Positions 52,225 to 61,599 of a stretch of DNA of 64,000 nt are shown here, one piece after another; position 1 is the stretch's first letter; every line of letters starts with the position of its first letter. The DNA comes from Bacillota bacterium (GTDB lineage Bacteria; Bacillota; Clostridia; Peptostreptococcales; Anaerovoracaceae): assembly GCA_021769295.1 (NCBI GenBank), contig JAETTD010000002.1, positions 62,001-126,000 on the forward strand, given 5' to 3'. The notes below the pieces were generated by a model. It saw only the letters and a list, made by a program, of their open reading frames with translations. It did not search any database and was not told where the DNA came from. The position numbers and the translations under genes are program-made.

Positions 52225-53703
52225 CTACAGTATTATGCAGATAAAGTAATCTTTTCCTTCGTCGCTTATTTTTTGCAATGATTTCTGCACTTTTCCCCGC
52301 AGAGAATCCGGCACATCATCGACTTTACTCTCCATTTGCTCGGTAACCATTTCCCTGAGTGTCTTTCCGAAAAGATTGGTTTCCCATATATCTGCATCTT
52401 CGTTTGCAAATTGTTCAGTCAAATATTGGGCCAAATCTATGGATTGACTTTCTGTTCCCACCACAGGTGAAACTTCCGTGGATATGGTGGTTTTAATTAT
52501 ATGCAGGCAAGACGCCTTCGCTGTCATTCTGACGCCGTACTTGTTCCCCTGTTTAAACACCTCAGGTTTTTCCAAAATCATCTCCGAAAGCTTCGGCGCC
52601 ACTATGCCGTAATCCGTGGATTCCACTTGCTGCAAAGCTTCTTTTATGCCGTCGTAGGCCATTTTCGCCTCTGAGTATTCTTTCAGCAAGGTAAAAAGCT
52701 GGCGGTCGTTTTCTACCGGAGCCTTCATCAGCTCTTCTATTACTTTGTAGTAAAGAGAATCTTCAAGCTGCGGCTCTATATTTACAATACCCTCAGACAT
52801 GTTTGCCCTTGAAATCTGTACTGCCTTGATTATTTTTCCGTCGGAAATGGAATTGCAGCTATCTATAACCTGCCCTATGGTCTCAAAATGTTTCATCCAG
52901 TTTTTGATACTTTCTATCATTGTGGCCTTAATCCAGTGATTATCCGAAAGTGCGTCCAAATAACTCGGAAGATTAAAGTGTACTTCAGATGCAGGAAACT
53001 GATATATGAGCTTTTTAAATAACTCTTCGAAATTTTCTTCCGTCATTCTCTGGCAGTTGGTCAGCATGACGGGTACTTGATAGCTTTCTTCAAGCTTGCT
53101 TGCCAATTCCTTACTTTTGGCGCTTTGAGGCGTAGCGGAATTTAAAAGAATGATAAACGGTTTATGCAAATTTTTAAGTTGATTTACTGTTTTTTCCTCT
53201 GCTTCCAAAAAACCGTTTCTCGGAAGTTCCCCGAAACTGCCGTCTGTGGTGACCACAACCCCGATGACGGAATGCTCCGTAATAACCTTTTCTGTGCCTA
53301 CTTCTGCCGCTTTGCTAAACGGAATCTGTTCTTCAAACCAAGGCGTAGTGACCATTCTTTCCTTATCTTCTTCCATATTTCCGAGCGCACCCGGAACAAG
53401 GTACCCAACACAATCCACAAGACGCACATTGAATCCGGCACCTTCCCTTGTATTGACTTGCACCGCCTCAGGCGGTATAAACTTAGGCTCTGTCGTGGTA
53501 ATGGTTTTTCCCTCTCCGCTCTGTGGCAGTTCATCCATGATTCTCGTCTTTTCATATGGATTAGCCATATTGGGAAATACCAAAACATCCATAAAGCGTT
53601 TTATAAATGTAGACTTTCCCGTTCGTACCGGACCTACAACGCCGATATATATGTCCCCACCGGCTCTTGTTCCGATATCCTGATAGATAGATGTATTTAT
53701 CAT
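52225..53703 (-). CDS. spoIVA: stage IV sporulation protein A (spore coat ATPase)
   Basis: From ATG 53703 (GGAGGGG upstream) the protein is 492 aa, the same length as Bacillus subtilis SpoIVA. It has Walker A GVVGPVRTGKSTFIKRFMD near residue 20, TRIMDELPQSGEGKTITTTE, and the characteristic C-terminus ending in a hydrophobic FICIIL. SpoIVA hydrolyses ATP to polymerise on the forespore surface as the coat basement layer. It shows the organism can sporulate. An upstream in-frame extension of 29 codons lacks a ribosome site. Confidence 0.97.
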   Translation of the reverse strand: MINTSIYQDIGTRAGGDIYIGVVGPVRTGKSTFIKRFMDVLVFPNMANPYEKTRIMDELPQSGEGKTITTTEPKFIPPEAVQVNTREGAGFNVRLVDCVGYLVPGALGNMEEDKERMVTTPWFEEQIPFSKAAEVGTEKVITEHSVIGVVVTTDGSFGELPRNGFLEAEEKTVNQLKNLHKPFIILLNSATPQSAKSKELASKLEESYQVPVMLTNCQRMTEENFEELFKKLIYQFPASEVHFNLPSYLDALSDNHWIKATMIESIKNWMKHFETIGQVIDSCNSISDGKIIKAVQISRANMSEGIVNIEPQLEDSLYYKVIEELMKAPVENDRQLFTLLKEYSEAKMAYDGIKEALQQVESTDYGIVAPKLSEMILEKPEVFKQGNKYGVRMTAKASCLHIIKTTISTEVSPVVGTESQSIDLAQYLTEQFANEDADIWETNLFGKTLREMVTEQMESKVDDVPDSLRGKVQKSLQKISDEGKDYFICIIL

Positions 53704-53925
53704 ATAACCCCTCCGCATAAACGTGCTGATACCAAAAATATATGAACTTTTTGAGAGGTTATTACCTTTTTTTAATGTATTCGTGCTCAAAGGGCTTTTA
53801 GTTGGCGGCCGTGCGACAAATCGGAAAAATTTTAAGATTTGCGGCAGTGCCGGCCGGTATCGCAGCCTTCAAAAGTGGCTGTCGCACAGCCGACTGAAAG
53901 ATCGGCCCGAAATAATCCGAAACGG

Positions 53926-54267
53926 TGTCGCTGTAACCGGCTGAATTGCAAAGTGCCGCAAATTGAAGAAAATCTCCATTTTGCGGCACTTTTGCTACCT
54001 TATTTCCCTCCAAAATGCCGGAAACTAAGAAAAATTTTAAATTTACGGCAGTTTTACCCTTCCTAATGCCCATAAAATGCCGTAATTAAAGAAAAATTTA
54101 GATTTTACGGCAATTTAGCGCCTCGCAGAGCAGCAAAAATGCCACAATTCAAAGAAAATTTAAGATTTACGGCAGTCTCGCTAATCGCCAACCAGCCTCT
54201 GCCTGCCAGCTCGCCGTCCGCATTATCGCTACCTTTGCATAGACGGCTTTTCAGCCGGCTGTACGAC
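53926..54267 (-). repeat. family-2 element, inverted copy (four hairpins at 62-bp steps)
   Basis: On the plus strand CGGCA recurs at 53984, 54046, 54108 and 54170, exactly 62 bp apart, closing four 35-bp hairpins. Read on the minus strand it matches the 40079-40420 element along its length, including gap texts such as GGGAAATAAGG and GGAAGGGTAAAACTGCC and the AGCGAGACTGCCGTAAA junction. Related end text CAGCCGACTG also occurs at 53887. The two copies are inverted and flank a 13.5-kb segment. Confidence 0.85.
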
Positions 54268-54282
54268 AACCCCTTACACTCC

Positions 54283-54536
54283 GGCTCTATAATAAGTGTT
54301 GGGGTTGGCGAAATAATGGCTGCAAGGGCAAATGTTGGCAAAATTTTTAATAAGTCAGAACCTGTCAACAAATTCTTGTAAATCACTGAGAGAAACCGTG
54401 TCTAAAAATGTCGATGTTGTCACTTTTTAAGGATTAGCAAAATTTGCCAACATATGGTCTTAGCAAGAAAAAATGCTGGGACAGGCGATTTGTTTTCGCC
54501 CATCCCGGCATTTATTCCGACATTTATTACAGAGCC
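54283..54536. mobile_element. 254-bp non-autonomous element with GGCTCT...AATAA ends
   Basis: The left end GGCTCTATAATAAGTGTTGG and the reverse-complemented right end GGCTCTGTAATAAATGTCGG are inverted repeats of the same type as at 15394-16002 and 19289-20285. The inside holds half of a family-1 repeat (54333-54452). No gene and no clear target duplication. Confidence 0.65.
54333..54452 (-). repeat. half family-1 repeat (P4-44-P3)
   Basis: Two 38-bp segments at 54333-54370 and 54415-54452, separated by exactly 44 bp. The gap ends AAAAATGTCGA, matching the third gap of other copies read on the minus strand. Confidence 0.8.
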
Positions 54537-54554
54537 TGAATTCACAATCTTCAG

Positions 54555-56345
54555 TTAAGCCTCTTTTATTCTATCAAGATACTGTTTTCTTCTCTTCGCC
54601 ACTTCTTCGTTATATACCGTATTGCCGCCTTTGTGCAGTTCTCTTACGTATGCATGGTGATTTCCAAGGATTGCTTTATCGCTTTCGCTTAAAATCAGCA
54701 AGGCGATATTCGAACATTGGTCGGCTATCCTTTCAAGATTGGTTAAAGCTTCAACATATGCCATTCCTCTTTCAGTCGTACATTCTCCTCTCTTGAGTCG
54801 CTCGATATGTCTGTCTTTTAATGCGAGAACCATATCGTCTATTACTTCTTCCAGCGGTTCGACTTTTTTGGCCAGTTCACTGTCCATATGTAAGAATGCC
54901 TCTATAGCAATTGACGTTATCTCAAATACGGCATCCTTGACAACGCTCATCTCATCATCTGCCGACTGCGAAAATTCCAACTTGCCTTCATTTACGCTCT
55001 GTGCAACTTCCATAATATTTATGGCATGGTCGCCGATTCTTTCAAAGTTTGTGGATGTTTGCATCAAGGTGGTTATCCTCTGGCTGTCCGCATCTGTTTC
55101 AACATGCTTTGACAGGTTTACCAGATAAGTGTCCATTGCATCCGTAAATGCATCAATGTTGTCTTCATTATTATTTATTACTTTTATTCTGTCATCATCA
55201 TATTTGCTGAGCAGTTTATAACTGCGTTTAAGGTTTTTAAAGGCAATTTCTCCCATATGTCCGATAGCCTTTTTAGCTTCCGAAATAGCCATTGAAGGCA
55301 CTTCGTAAAGTTTATCGTCAGGAACAGTCAGATCAGCCCTGTCTTCTTCATCTATCACATCAGGTTTAATCATAGTCAGCGACATTTTTACAAGAAGTCC
55401 CGAGAACGGTATGAGAACCACGGCCGTAACCAGATTGAACAGAGTCTGGAAGTTTGCTATTGCGCCGCTGTTTACGGAGCTTGTCCATAAATCCGGAAAT
55501 CCGCCCAAACTTTTTATGATTGTCATGACAATCATAAAAAATACGGTGCCCAGCACGTTGAAAGAAATGTGAACCATTCCTACCCTTTTTGCATCTTTAG
55601 ATGAACCTATGGAGCATACCAGTGCAGTAGTTACACAAGTACCGAGATTGATTCCCATTATCAGCGGATAAATGAGGTTGAAGGTCATGGCGCCCGTTAC
55701 CGACAGTGCCTGTATCATACCTACCATTGCCGAGGAGCTTTGAACCACAACCGTGAGCACAAGTCCTACCAACAATGCAATCATAGGTTTGTCACCGAAT
55801 TTTGACATCAGCTCAAGGAACTCAGGCGAGTCGGAAAGAGGTTCCACAGCGGCGGTCATGTTCATGAGCCCCGCAAACAGAATTCCGAATCCCATAAAGA
55901 TTTCTCCGCTTGTTTTACTGTTGGGAATCTTTATAAACATTATCAACAGTATTCCGACTATCAGAGAGATCGGAGCCAGTGTGGAAGGTTTAAAGAATTC
56001 CAGAATTATATTTCCGCCTGATTCTATATCCATTAACCTTATTATCTGAGCCGTTACGGTGGTTCCTATATTGGCGCCCATAACTATGCTCACCGCTTGC
56101 TTTAAATTTAAAATTCCTGCGGAAATAAGGCCTACGGTCAGCACTATGGTAGCTGTGGAGCTTTGTATTACGGCCGTTACCAACATTCCCGTTATAACTC
56201 CTAAAACCACATTCTGGGTAGCCTTACCCAAAACTTTTTTTAAAGCGCTGCCTGATGCATTCTTTAATCCGTCTCCCATGACTTCCATACCGTACAGAAA
56301 CATGGCAAGACCTCCAAGAAGACTGATGACTGAGAAAATATCCAT
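54555..56345 (-). CDS. Na/Pi cotransporter family protein with PhoU-like domain
   Basis: The 596-aa protein has two Na/Pi repeat blocks in its membrane half (GVITGMLVTAVIQSSTATIV and VGLVLTVVVQSSSAMVGMIQ), with the QSSSA phosphate/sodium motifs. From about residue 350 it has a cytoplasmic PhoU-like helical domain (SQRITTLMQTSTNFERIGDH and ALTNLERIADQCSNIA). It probably takes up phosphate with sodium, and the PhoU part tunes it. It stands alone between the repeat block and miaB. Confidence 0.92.
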   Translation of the reverse strand: MDIFSVISLLGGLAMFLYGMEVMGDGLKNASGSALKKVLGKATQNVVLGVITGMLVTAVIQSSTATIVLTVGLISAGILNLKQAVSIVMGANIGTTVTAQIIRLMDIESGGNIILEFFKPSTLAPISLIVGILLIMFIKIPNSKTSGEIFMGFGILFAGLMNMTAAVEPLSDSPEFLELMSKFGDKPMIALLVGLVLTVVVQSSSAMVGMIQALSVTGAMTFNLIYPLIMGINLGTCVTTALVCSIGSSKDAKRVGMVHISFNVLGTVFFMIVMTIIKSLGGFPDLWTSSVNSGAIANFQTLFNLVTAVVLIPFSGLLVKMSLTMIKPDVIDEEDRADLTVPDDKLYEVPSMAISEAKKAIGHMGEIAFKNLKRSYKLLSKYDDDRIKVINNNEDNIDAFTDAMDTYLVNLSKHVETDADSQRITTLMQTSTNFERIGDHAINIMEVAQSVNEGKLEFSQSADDEMSVVKDAVFEITSIAIEAFLHMDSELAKKVEPLEEVIDDMVLALKDRHIERLKRGECTTERGMAYVEALTNLERIADQCSNIALLILSESDKAILGNHHAYVRELHKGGNTVYNEEVAKRRKQYLDRIKEA

Positions 56346-56394
56346 TGTGACGTCCTTTCCTAAATTATCAATAGCTTTTATCTAATCATCCGGG

Positions 56395-57750
56395 TTACTC
56401 TCTTTCGCCTGTCAGGCTGAAAGTATTGGAATCGGTAATCTTAACGGGAATTATTTTCCCTTCAAGGCCCGGTTCACCCACAAAGTTAACTAACTTAAAG
56501 CTGTCCGTTCTCCCCTCATATGTCCCCTCTTTGCTCCTGCTGACTCCGTCTGCGAGTACCATTTGCGTAGTTCCCCTGTACTCTCGGTTTTTTTCAGCAG
56601 AAATGCTATTTATAACCTCAACCAGCCTGTTAAATCTTTGATGTTTGATTTCTTCAGGTATCTGGTCTGTGCGTTTAGCTGCCGGCGTTCCCTGTCTTAT
56701 GGAGTAAAGAAAGGTAAATGCCGAATCATAACCAACCTCCCTTGCCAAATCCAAAGTGTCCTCAAAGTCCTTTTCCGTTTCTCCCGGAAAACCGACTATT
56801 ATATCCGTAGAAATCGCTATGCTCGGAACGGCAGTCCTTATTTTTTTAACCAGCTTTAGATATGATTCTCTCGTATACTTTCGGTTCATTGCCTTGAGCA
56901 CATCGTTTGAGCCCGCCTGTACGGGCAGGTGTATGTACTTGCAAAGCTTATCGCAGTTTCTAAAGGCATCTATCAGTTTATCCGACAAATCTTTAGGGTG
57001 GCTGGTCATAAAACGGATTCTTTCTATTCCGTCTATTTCGCTAAGCATGTATATAAGGTCGGTAAAATCCGTTTCGCATTTTTCGCCGCATCCTCTGTAT
57101 GAATTGACATTCTGACCGAGCAGCGTTATTTCTTTTACTCCGTCCGACGCCAGCTTCCTGACCTCAGTTACTATGTCTTCAGGCCTGCGGCTTCGCTCCC
57201 TTCCCCTTGTATAAGGAACGATACAATAGCTGCAAAAGTTATTGCAGCCATACATTATATTGACAAAGCTCTTATGTTTAAACAATCGTTTGGCAGGCAA
57301 GCCTTCTACTATTTCTCCTCCGTCCTGCCAAACCTCGATTTGCTTTTTATTCTCATTATAGAGGTTGTCCAAAAGTATGGGAAGCTGATGCAAGTTATGG
57401 GTTCCGAATACTATATCCACCCATGGATACTTGGATTTTAGTGTGTCTATGATATGTTGCTGCTGCATCATGCATCCGCACACACACACGGTAAAGGCTT
57501 CCCTTTCTTCTAATTTTCTGTGTTTAAGCTGTCCCAGCGTTCCGAAAAAACGCTTGTCCGCATTTTCTCTTATGCTGCATGTATTAAAAATTACGATGTC
57601 AGCTTCGTCTCTCGTATTTACAGGCTCATAGCCCTTTTCTGCAAGCATTCCCGCCATTATTTCAGAGTCATGTTCATTCATCTGACAGCCGAAAGTAGTA
57701 ATATGAAAAGTTCTGTTTTTAGCCAAATCTGTCTCCGTTCCAATGCACAT
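56395..57750 (-). CDS. miaB: tRNA-2-methylthio-N6-dimethylallyladenosine synthase MiaB
   Basis: The 451-aa enzyme adds the 2-methylthio group to i6A37 of tRNAs. The N-terminal auxiliary cluster Cys are in TFGCQMNEHDSE, FNTCSIRE and CVCGCMMQQ. The radical SAM motif is CNNFCSYCIVPYTRGRERSR. A TRAM domain ends the protein. ATG 57750 overlaps the gpsA stop TGA by one base, so the two genes are coupled; a GTG one codon earlier is possible. Confidence 0.97.
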   Translation of the reverse strand: MCIGTETDLAKNRTFHITTFGCQMNEHDSEIMAGMLAEKGYEPVNTRDEADIVIFNTCSIRENADKRFFGTLGQLKHRKLEEREAFTVCVCGCMMQQQHIIDTLKSKYPWVDIVFGTHNLHQLPILLDNLYNENKKQIEVWQDGGEIVEGLPAKRLFKHKSFVNIMYGCNNFCSYCIVPYTRGRERSRRPEDIVTEVRKLASDGVKEITLLGQNVNSYRGCGEKCETDFTDLIYMLSEIDGIERIRFMTSHPKDLSDKLIDAFRNCDKLCKYIHLPVQAGSNDVLKAMNRKYTRESYLKLVKKIRTAVPSIAISTDIIVGFPGETEKDFEDTLDLAREVGYDSAFTFLYSIRQGTPAAKRTDQIPEEIKHQRFNRLVEVINSISAEKNREYRGTTQMVLADGVSRSKEGTYEGRTDSFKLVNFVGEPGLEGKIIPVKITDSNTFSLTGERE

Positions 57751-58751
57751 CACATATGCATCTCGTTTTTAATCTTTCTTCCCATAAGTATTTCTACCGC
57801 TTCAACGGCATCCATTTTTCCCTGTATCATATAAAAAAGACATTCCGTTATAGGCATCTCCGCATTATACCGCTTTGCAAGAGCATAAGCCGCCTCTGCA
57901 GTGGAAATACCCTCCACTATCATGCCGACTTCCTCCATAGCGGCCTCAGCAGACTTTCCCTGTCCCATGAGAATGCCGCACCTTCTGTTTCGTGAATGCA
58001 TGCTGGTACAGGTAACAATCAAATCCCCCAGTCCGGTAAGACCAGAAAATGTCGCCGGGTTAGCTCCCATGGCTATTCCCAGCCGGCACATTTCAGTTAT
58101 GCCTCTGGTCATCATAGCCGCCTTGGCATTGTCACCGAAGCCCATTCCGTCGGATATTCCTGCTCCGAGGGCTATGATATTTTTCAGTGCTCCGCCGATT
58201 TCCACCCCTATTATATCATCATTTGTATATACTCTGAACCTATCTGTATTAAAAATTTCTTGTATTCTTTTTGCCAAATCTTTATCTTCAGAAGCAACAG
58301 CCACCGTAGTAGGCAGCGTTCTTGCGACTTCTTCGGCATGGGAAGGTCCCGACAAAGTCACATATTTGACCTTTGGCATGATTTCACCGGCTACCTGAGA
58401 AAGCCTCAAAAGTGAGCCCTTTTCAATACCTTTCGCCACGTTTACAACCGTCATATCCTCGCTTATATATGGCTTTGCATCCGAAAACACTCCTCTGAAA
58501 CTCTGGGCAGGTACTGAAAACAGTGCAACGTCCGCACCTTTTAACACCTCTTCCAAAGTATACTTTATTTTTATATCCTTCGGTATCTTAATACCGGGAA
58601 GATAGTGTGGGTTTTCTGCCGTATCCTTCATAAGGTCAAGCTGTGATTTTTTCCTTCCCCATATGGAAACTTCATGCCCTTTGCCCGACAGCATTACGGC
58701 AAGGGCTGTGCCGAAGCTCCCCGCTCCGATAACTGCAATTTTTGTTTTCAT
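57750..58751 (-). CDS. gpsA: glycerol-3-phosphate dehydrogenase [NAD(P)+]
   Basis: The 333-aa enzyme reduces dihydroxyacetone phosphate to sn-glycerol-3-phosphate for phospholipid synthesis. The Rossmann motif GAGSFGTALAVMLSGKGHEV is at residues 9-28; the catalytic Lys region VEIGGALKNIIALGAGISDG and the substrate-binding TRGITEMCRLG follow. It lies 2 bp after plsY, which uses its product, a common arrangement. Confidence 0.97.
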   Translation of the reverse strand: MKTKIAVIGAGSFGTALAVMLSGKGHEVSIWGRKKSQLDLMKDTAENPHYLPGIKIPKDIKIKYTLEEVLKGADVALFSVPAQSFRGVFSDAKPYISEDMTVVNVAKGIEKGSLLRLSQVAGEIMPKVKYVTLSGPSHAEEVARTLPTTVAVASEDKDLAKRIQEIFNTDRFRVYTNDDIIGVEIGGALKNIIALGAGISDGMGFGDNAKAAMMTRGITEMCRLGIAMGANPATFSGLTGLGDLIVTCTSMHSRNRRCGILMGQGKSAEAAMEEVGMIVEGISTAEAAYALAKRYNAEMPITECLFYMIQGKMDAVEAVEILMGRKIKNEMHM

Positions 58752-58753
58752 AG

Positions 58754-59344
58754 TTATAAATCCTTGTTAAACATTTTAGGTTCTTCGCCTTTAATAAGCC
58801 GCTTTATATTGGAAGCGTGCTTTATCAGCACTATAACTGCCATAATACAGCCTATCCAGAAAAATTCCGGCTCATATATCCGGCATACCAGAGGAAATGC
58901 CACAGCTCCCAAAATAGAGCCTACCGACATTCGGTTGGTTGCCGTAAGTCCGACAGCAACCACCAGTACTTCTATTAACCCCAGATACCATTTTACGGCT
59001 AAGATAGCACCAAAAGCCGTAGCGACTCCTTTGCCGCCTTTAAAGCTGTACAGACACGGCCATATGTGACCGCAAAATACAGCAAGAGCGCAGACCGTAC
59101 CTATGGTGTAATTGCCGAAGTGCATACCCAAAAATACGGCAAGATACCCTTTTGCAATATCGATTATAAGGGTAATTACGGCGGCCTTTTTTCCCAAAAC
59201 CCTCAGCGCATTGGTAGTGCCTGCATTTCCGCTGCCCTCTTTTTTTATATCCACCCCTTTGGCTTTGCCAAGTATGATAGACGGCGAAATATTTCCTATA
59301 AAATAAGCTATCGTAACAAGTATTATAAATTTAACTATGACCAT
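58754..59344 (-). CDS. plsY: acyl-phosphate:glycerol-3-phosphate acyltransferase PlsY
   Basis: From ATG 59344 (AAAGGAG upstream) the 196-aa membrane enzyme has the PlsY motifs SGNAGTTNALRVLG, GHIWPCLYSFKGGKGVATAF and LIKHASNIKRLIKGEE. It acylates glycerol-3-phosphate with acyl-phosphate, the first step of phospholipid assembly in Gram-positive bacteria. It starts 2 bp after der and precedes gpsA. Confidence 0.97.
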   Translation of the reverse strand: MVIVKFIILVTIAYFIGNISPSIILGKAKGVDIKKEGSGNAGTTNALRVLGKKAAVITLIIDIAKGYLAVFLGMHFGNYTIGTVCALAVFCGHIWPCLYSFKGGKGVATAFGAILAVKWYLGLIEVLVVAVGLTATNRMSVGSILGAVAFPLVCRIYEPEFFWIGCIMAVIVLIKHASNIKRLIKGEEPKMFNKDL

Positions 59345-59345
59345 G

Positions 59346-60671
59346 CTATTCTCCTTTTTCGCCCTTTTCCCTGAATACAAACTTAATGGAAGTACCCTCA
59401 AAACCGAAGCCCTCGCGTATTTTGTTTTCCAAATATCTGGCATAAGAAAAGTGCATTAAATCTCTCTTGTTTATCTGGAAACTGAAAAGCGGAGGTTTGA
59501 CGGCAACTTGGGTAACATAATAAATCTTAAGCCTTTTTCCTTTGTCCGAAGGCGGCTGCTTCATCATGGTAGCATCGGCAATCAGGCTGTTAAGCTGTCC
59601 GGTAGGTACTCTGAGAGCTCTCTTTTCGGCAACGTATTTTGCCATTTCCATTACCTGATTTACTCTCTGCTTTTCCGCAACGGAAATAAAGATGATAGGC
59701 GCATATGACATGAACTGCAAGTCTGCTTCAAGTTCCCGTCTGAAATCCCTCATGGTGTTGGTTTCTTTTTCTATCAAATCCCATTTGTTTACGGTTACTA
59801 CTATACCCTTGCCGGCCTCATGAGCCACACCTGCGATTTTCTTGTCCTGCTCTGTGAGACCTTCCGATGCGTCTATCATGAGAATGCATACGTCACATCT
59901 TTCTATGGCCGCAACTGCTCTGAGAACGCTATATCTTTCTATATCTTCATTGACCTTGCTTTTTCTTCTGATTCCCGCCGTGTCGATGAGAATATATTTG
60001 TCTCCGTCCTTTTCAAAGGGAGTGTCTATGGAATCTCTCGTGGTCCCTGCAATAGGTGAAACGATAACACGTTTTTCACCGAGGAGGCAATTTATGAGAG
60101 AGGATTTGCCTACGTTAGGCTTACCGATAACTGCAATTTTTACCGTTTCTTCATCCTCTTCTCCTGCTCCTTCCGGAAAGCTTTCCACTATTTCATCCAG
60201 CACGTCTCCGAAGTTGAGCATATTGGCTGCCGAAATAGGGATTGGCTCCCCGAGACCCAGTTCATAGAAATCGTAGAAATCATCAGGCAGCTTTGTCGGC
60301 TTGTCAATTTTATTTACTACCAATATTACCTTTTTTCCTGTCCTCATGAGCATCATGGCAACTTCTCTGTCAGCAGATGTAAGTCCTTCCTTGCCGTCGG
60401 TAATGAACAAAATCACATCTGCCATATCCATTGCCACCTGTGCCTGTTCCCTCATTTGAGACAATATTATGTCTTCACTGTCAGGCTCTATGCCGCCTGT
60501 ATCTATCAATGCAAAGTGAATAGAGTTCCACTCTGCTTCAGCATAAATTCTGTCTCTCGTAACGCCGGGCGTATCTTCCACTATGGAAACACGCCTTCCC
60601 ACTATTTTGTTAAAAAATGTGGATTTTCCTACATTTGGTCTGCCTACAATGGCAACTATGGGTTTACTCAT
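59346..60671 (-). CDS. der: ribosome biogenesis GTPase Der (EngA)
   Basis: The 441-aa protein has two GTPase domains in tandem, G1 [18 protein letters not shown] and [18 protein letters not shown], with G3 DTGG and DTAG, plus G4 NKID and NKWD, and a C-terminal KH-like domain. It is required for 50S ribosome assembly. Start ATG 60671 (a TTG one codon before is possible) overlaps the ftsY end by 8 bp. Confidence 0.97.
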   Translation of the reverse strand: MSKPIVAIVGRPNVGKSTFFNKIVGRRVSIVEDTPGVTRDRIYAEAEWNSIHFALIDTGGIEPDSEDIILSQMREQAQVAMDMADVILFITDGKEGLTSADREVAMMLMRTGKKVILVVNKIDKPTKLPDDFYDFYELGLGEPIPISAANMLNFGDVLDEIVESFPEGAGEEDEETVKIAVIGKPNVGKSSLINCLLGEKRVIVSPIAGTTRDSIDTPFEKDGDKYILIDTAGIRRKSKVNEDIERYSVLRAVAAIERCDVCILMIDASEGLTEQDKKIAGVAHEAGKGIVVTVNKWDLIEKETNTMRDFRRELEADLQFMSYAPIIFISVAEKQRVNQVMEMAKYVAEKRALRVPTGQLNSLIADATMMKQPPSDKGKRLKIYYVTQVAVKPPLFSFQINKRDLMHFSYARYLENKIREGFGFEGTSIKFVFREKGEKGE

Positions 60672-61563
60672 CAAAAATTCCTCCTATGAACTCTTGGGGA
60701 ATAAATTCTTTTAAATCTTCTATTCCCTCTCCCACTCCTATATATTTTATAGGCATATCGAATTCATCTGCAATGGTTATGGCAATTCCGCCTTTTGCGG
60801 TTCCGTCAAGCTTGGTGATAACTATCCCCGTAATGTCCGCAACCTGACCGAACTCCTTAGCTTGTGATACGGCATTTTTGCCCGTTGTCGCATCAAGCAC
60901 AAGCAAAGTTTCTCTTGAGGCTTCAGGGTATTCTCTGTCTATTACCCTGTTCATCTTTTCAAGCTCGGTCATGAGATTTTTCTTATTCTGAAGTCTTCCC
61001 GCCGTATCGCATATGAGCACATCTATCTTCTTTGCCTTTGCAGACTGAATAGCATCGAATATTACTGCGGAAGGGTCTGCCCCTTCTTTATGCTTAACTA
61101 CGTTGACCTGATTTCTCTCTCCCCATATGACAAGCTGTTCTGCTGCTGCTGCTCTAAAGGTATCCGCAGCGGCAAGCATTACGCTCCGGCCCGACTTTTT
61201 GCATTTATATGCAAGTTTGCCTATGGTGGTGGTCTTGCCTCCTCCGTTAATACCTATGACAAGAATTATCAGAGGATTTTTATCGGAAAGCAGTTGCCTT
61301 TCTCCCTTATCCACAAGCTCTGTCATAATTTCTTTCAATGCTTCCTTTACGTTTTCCGTTTTGGTTATGGCATCGCTTTTGATTCTGCTGCGAAGGTTCT
61401 GCATTATAGTCATGGTCGTATCCATTCCTATATCTGATGTTATGAGGACTTCTTCCAGTTCATCCATCAAATCTTCATCTATTTCGGCTCTTGCCATAAT
61501 TACGTCGCTTATCTTTTCCGATAATCTTCCGAAAAATGATTTCTTTTCTTGAAACAGTGACAT
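60664..61563 (-). CDS. ftsY: signal recognition particle receptor FtsY
   Basis: The 299-aa GTPase has an N domain (residues 1-85) and the G domain with [43 protein letters not shown] and [12 protein letters not shown]. It lacks the long acidic A domain of Escherichia coli FtsY, as is usual in Firmicutes. It docks the SRP-ribosome complex at the membrane. It lies between smc and der in a conserved Firmicutes order. Confidence 0.97.
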   Translation of the reverse strand: MSLFQEKKSFFGRLSEKISDVIMARAEIDEDLMDELEEVLITSDIGMDTTMTIMQNLRSRIKSDAITKTENVKEALKEIMTELVDKGERQLLSDKNPLIILVIGINGGGKTTTIGKLAYKCKKSGRSVMLAAADTFRAAAAEQLVIWGERNQVNVVKHKEGADPSAVIFDAIQSAKAKKIDVLICDTAGRLQNKKNLMTELEKMNRVIDREYPEASRETLLVLDATTGKNAVSQAKEFGQVADITGIVITKLDGTAKGGIAITIADEFDMPIKYIGVGEGIEDLKEFIPQEFIGGIFDE

Positions 61564-61599
61564 CTTTTCCCCTTTCGGTTTTAAATCATATTCTGAATT

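Noticed and set aside
53723..53944. Short plus-strand frame upstream of spoIVA
   Set aside because: It runs antisense to the spoIVA leader and into the family-2 repeat, with no ribosome site and no family resemblance.
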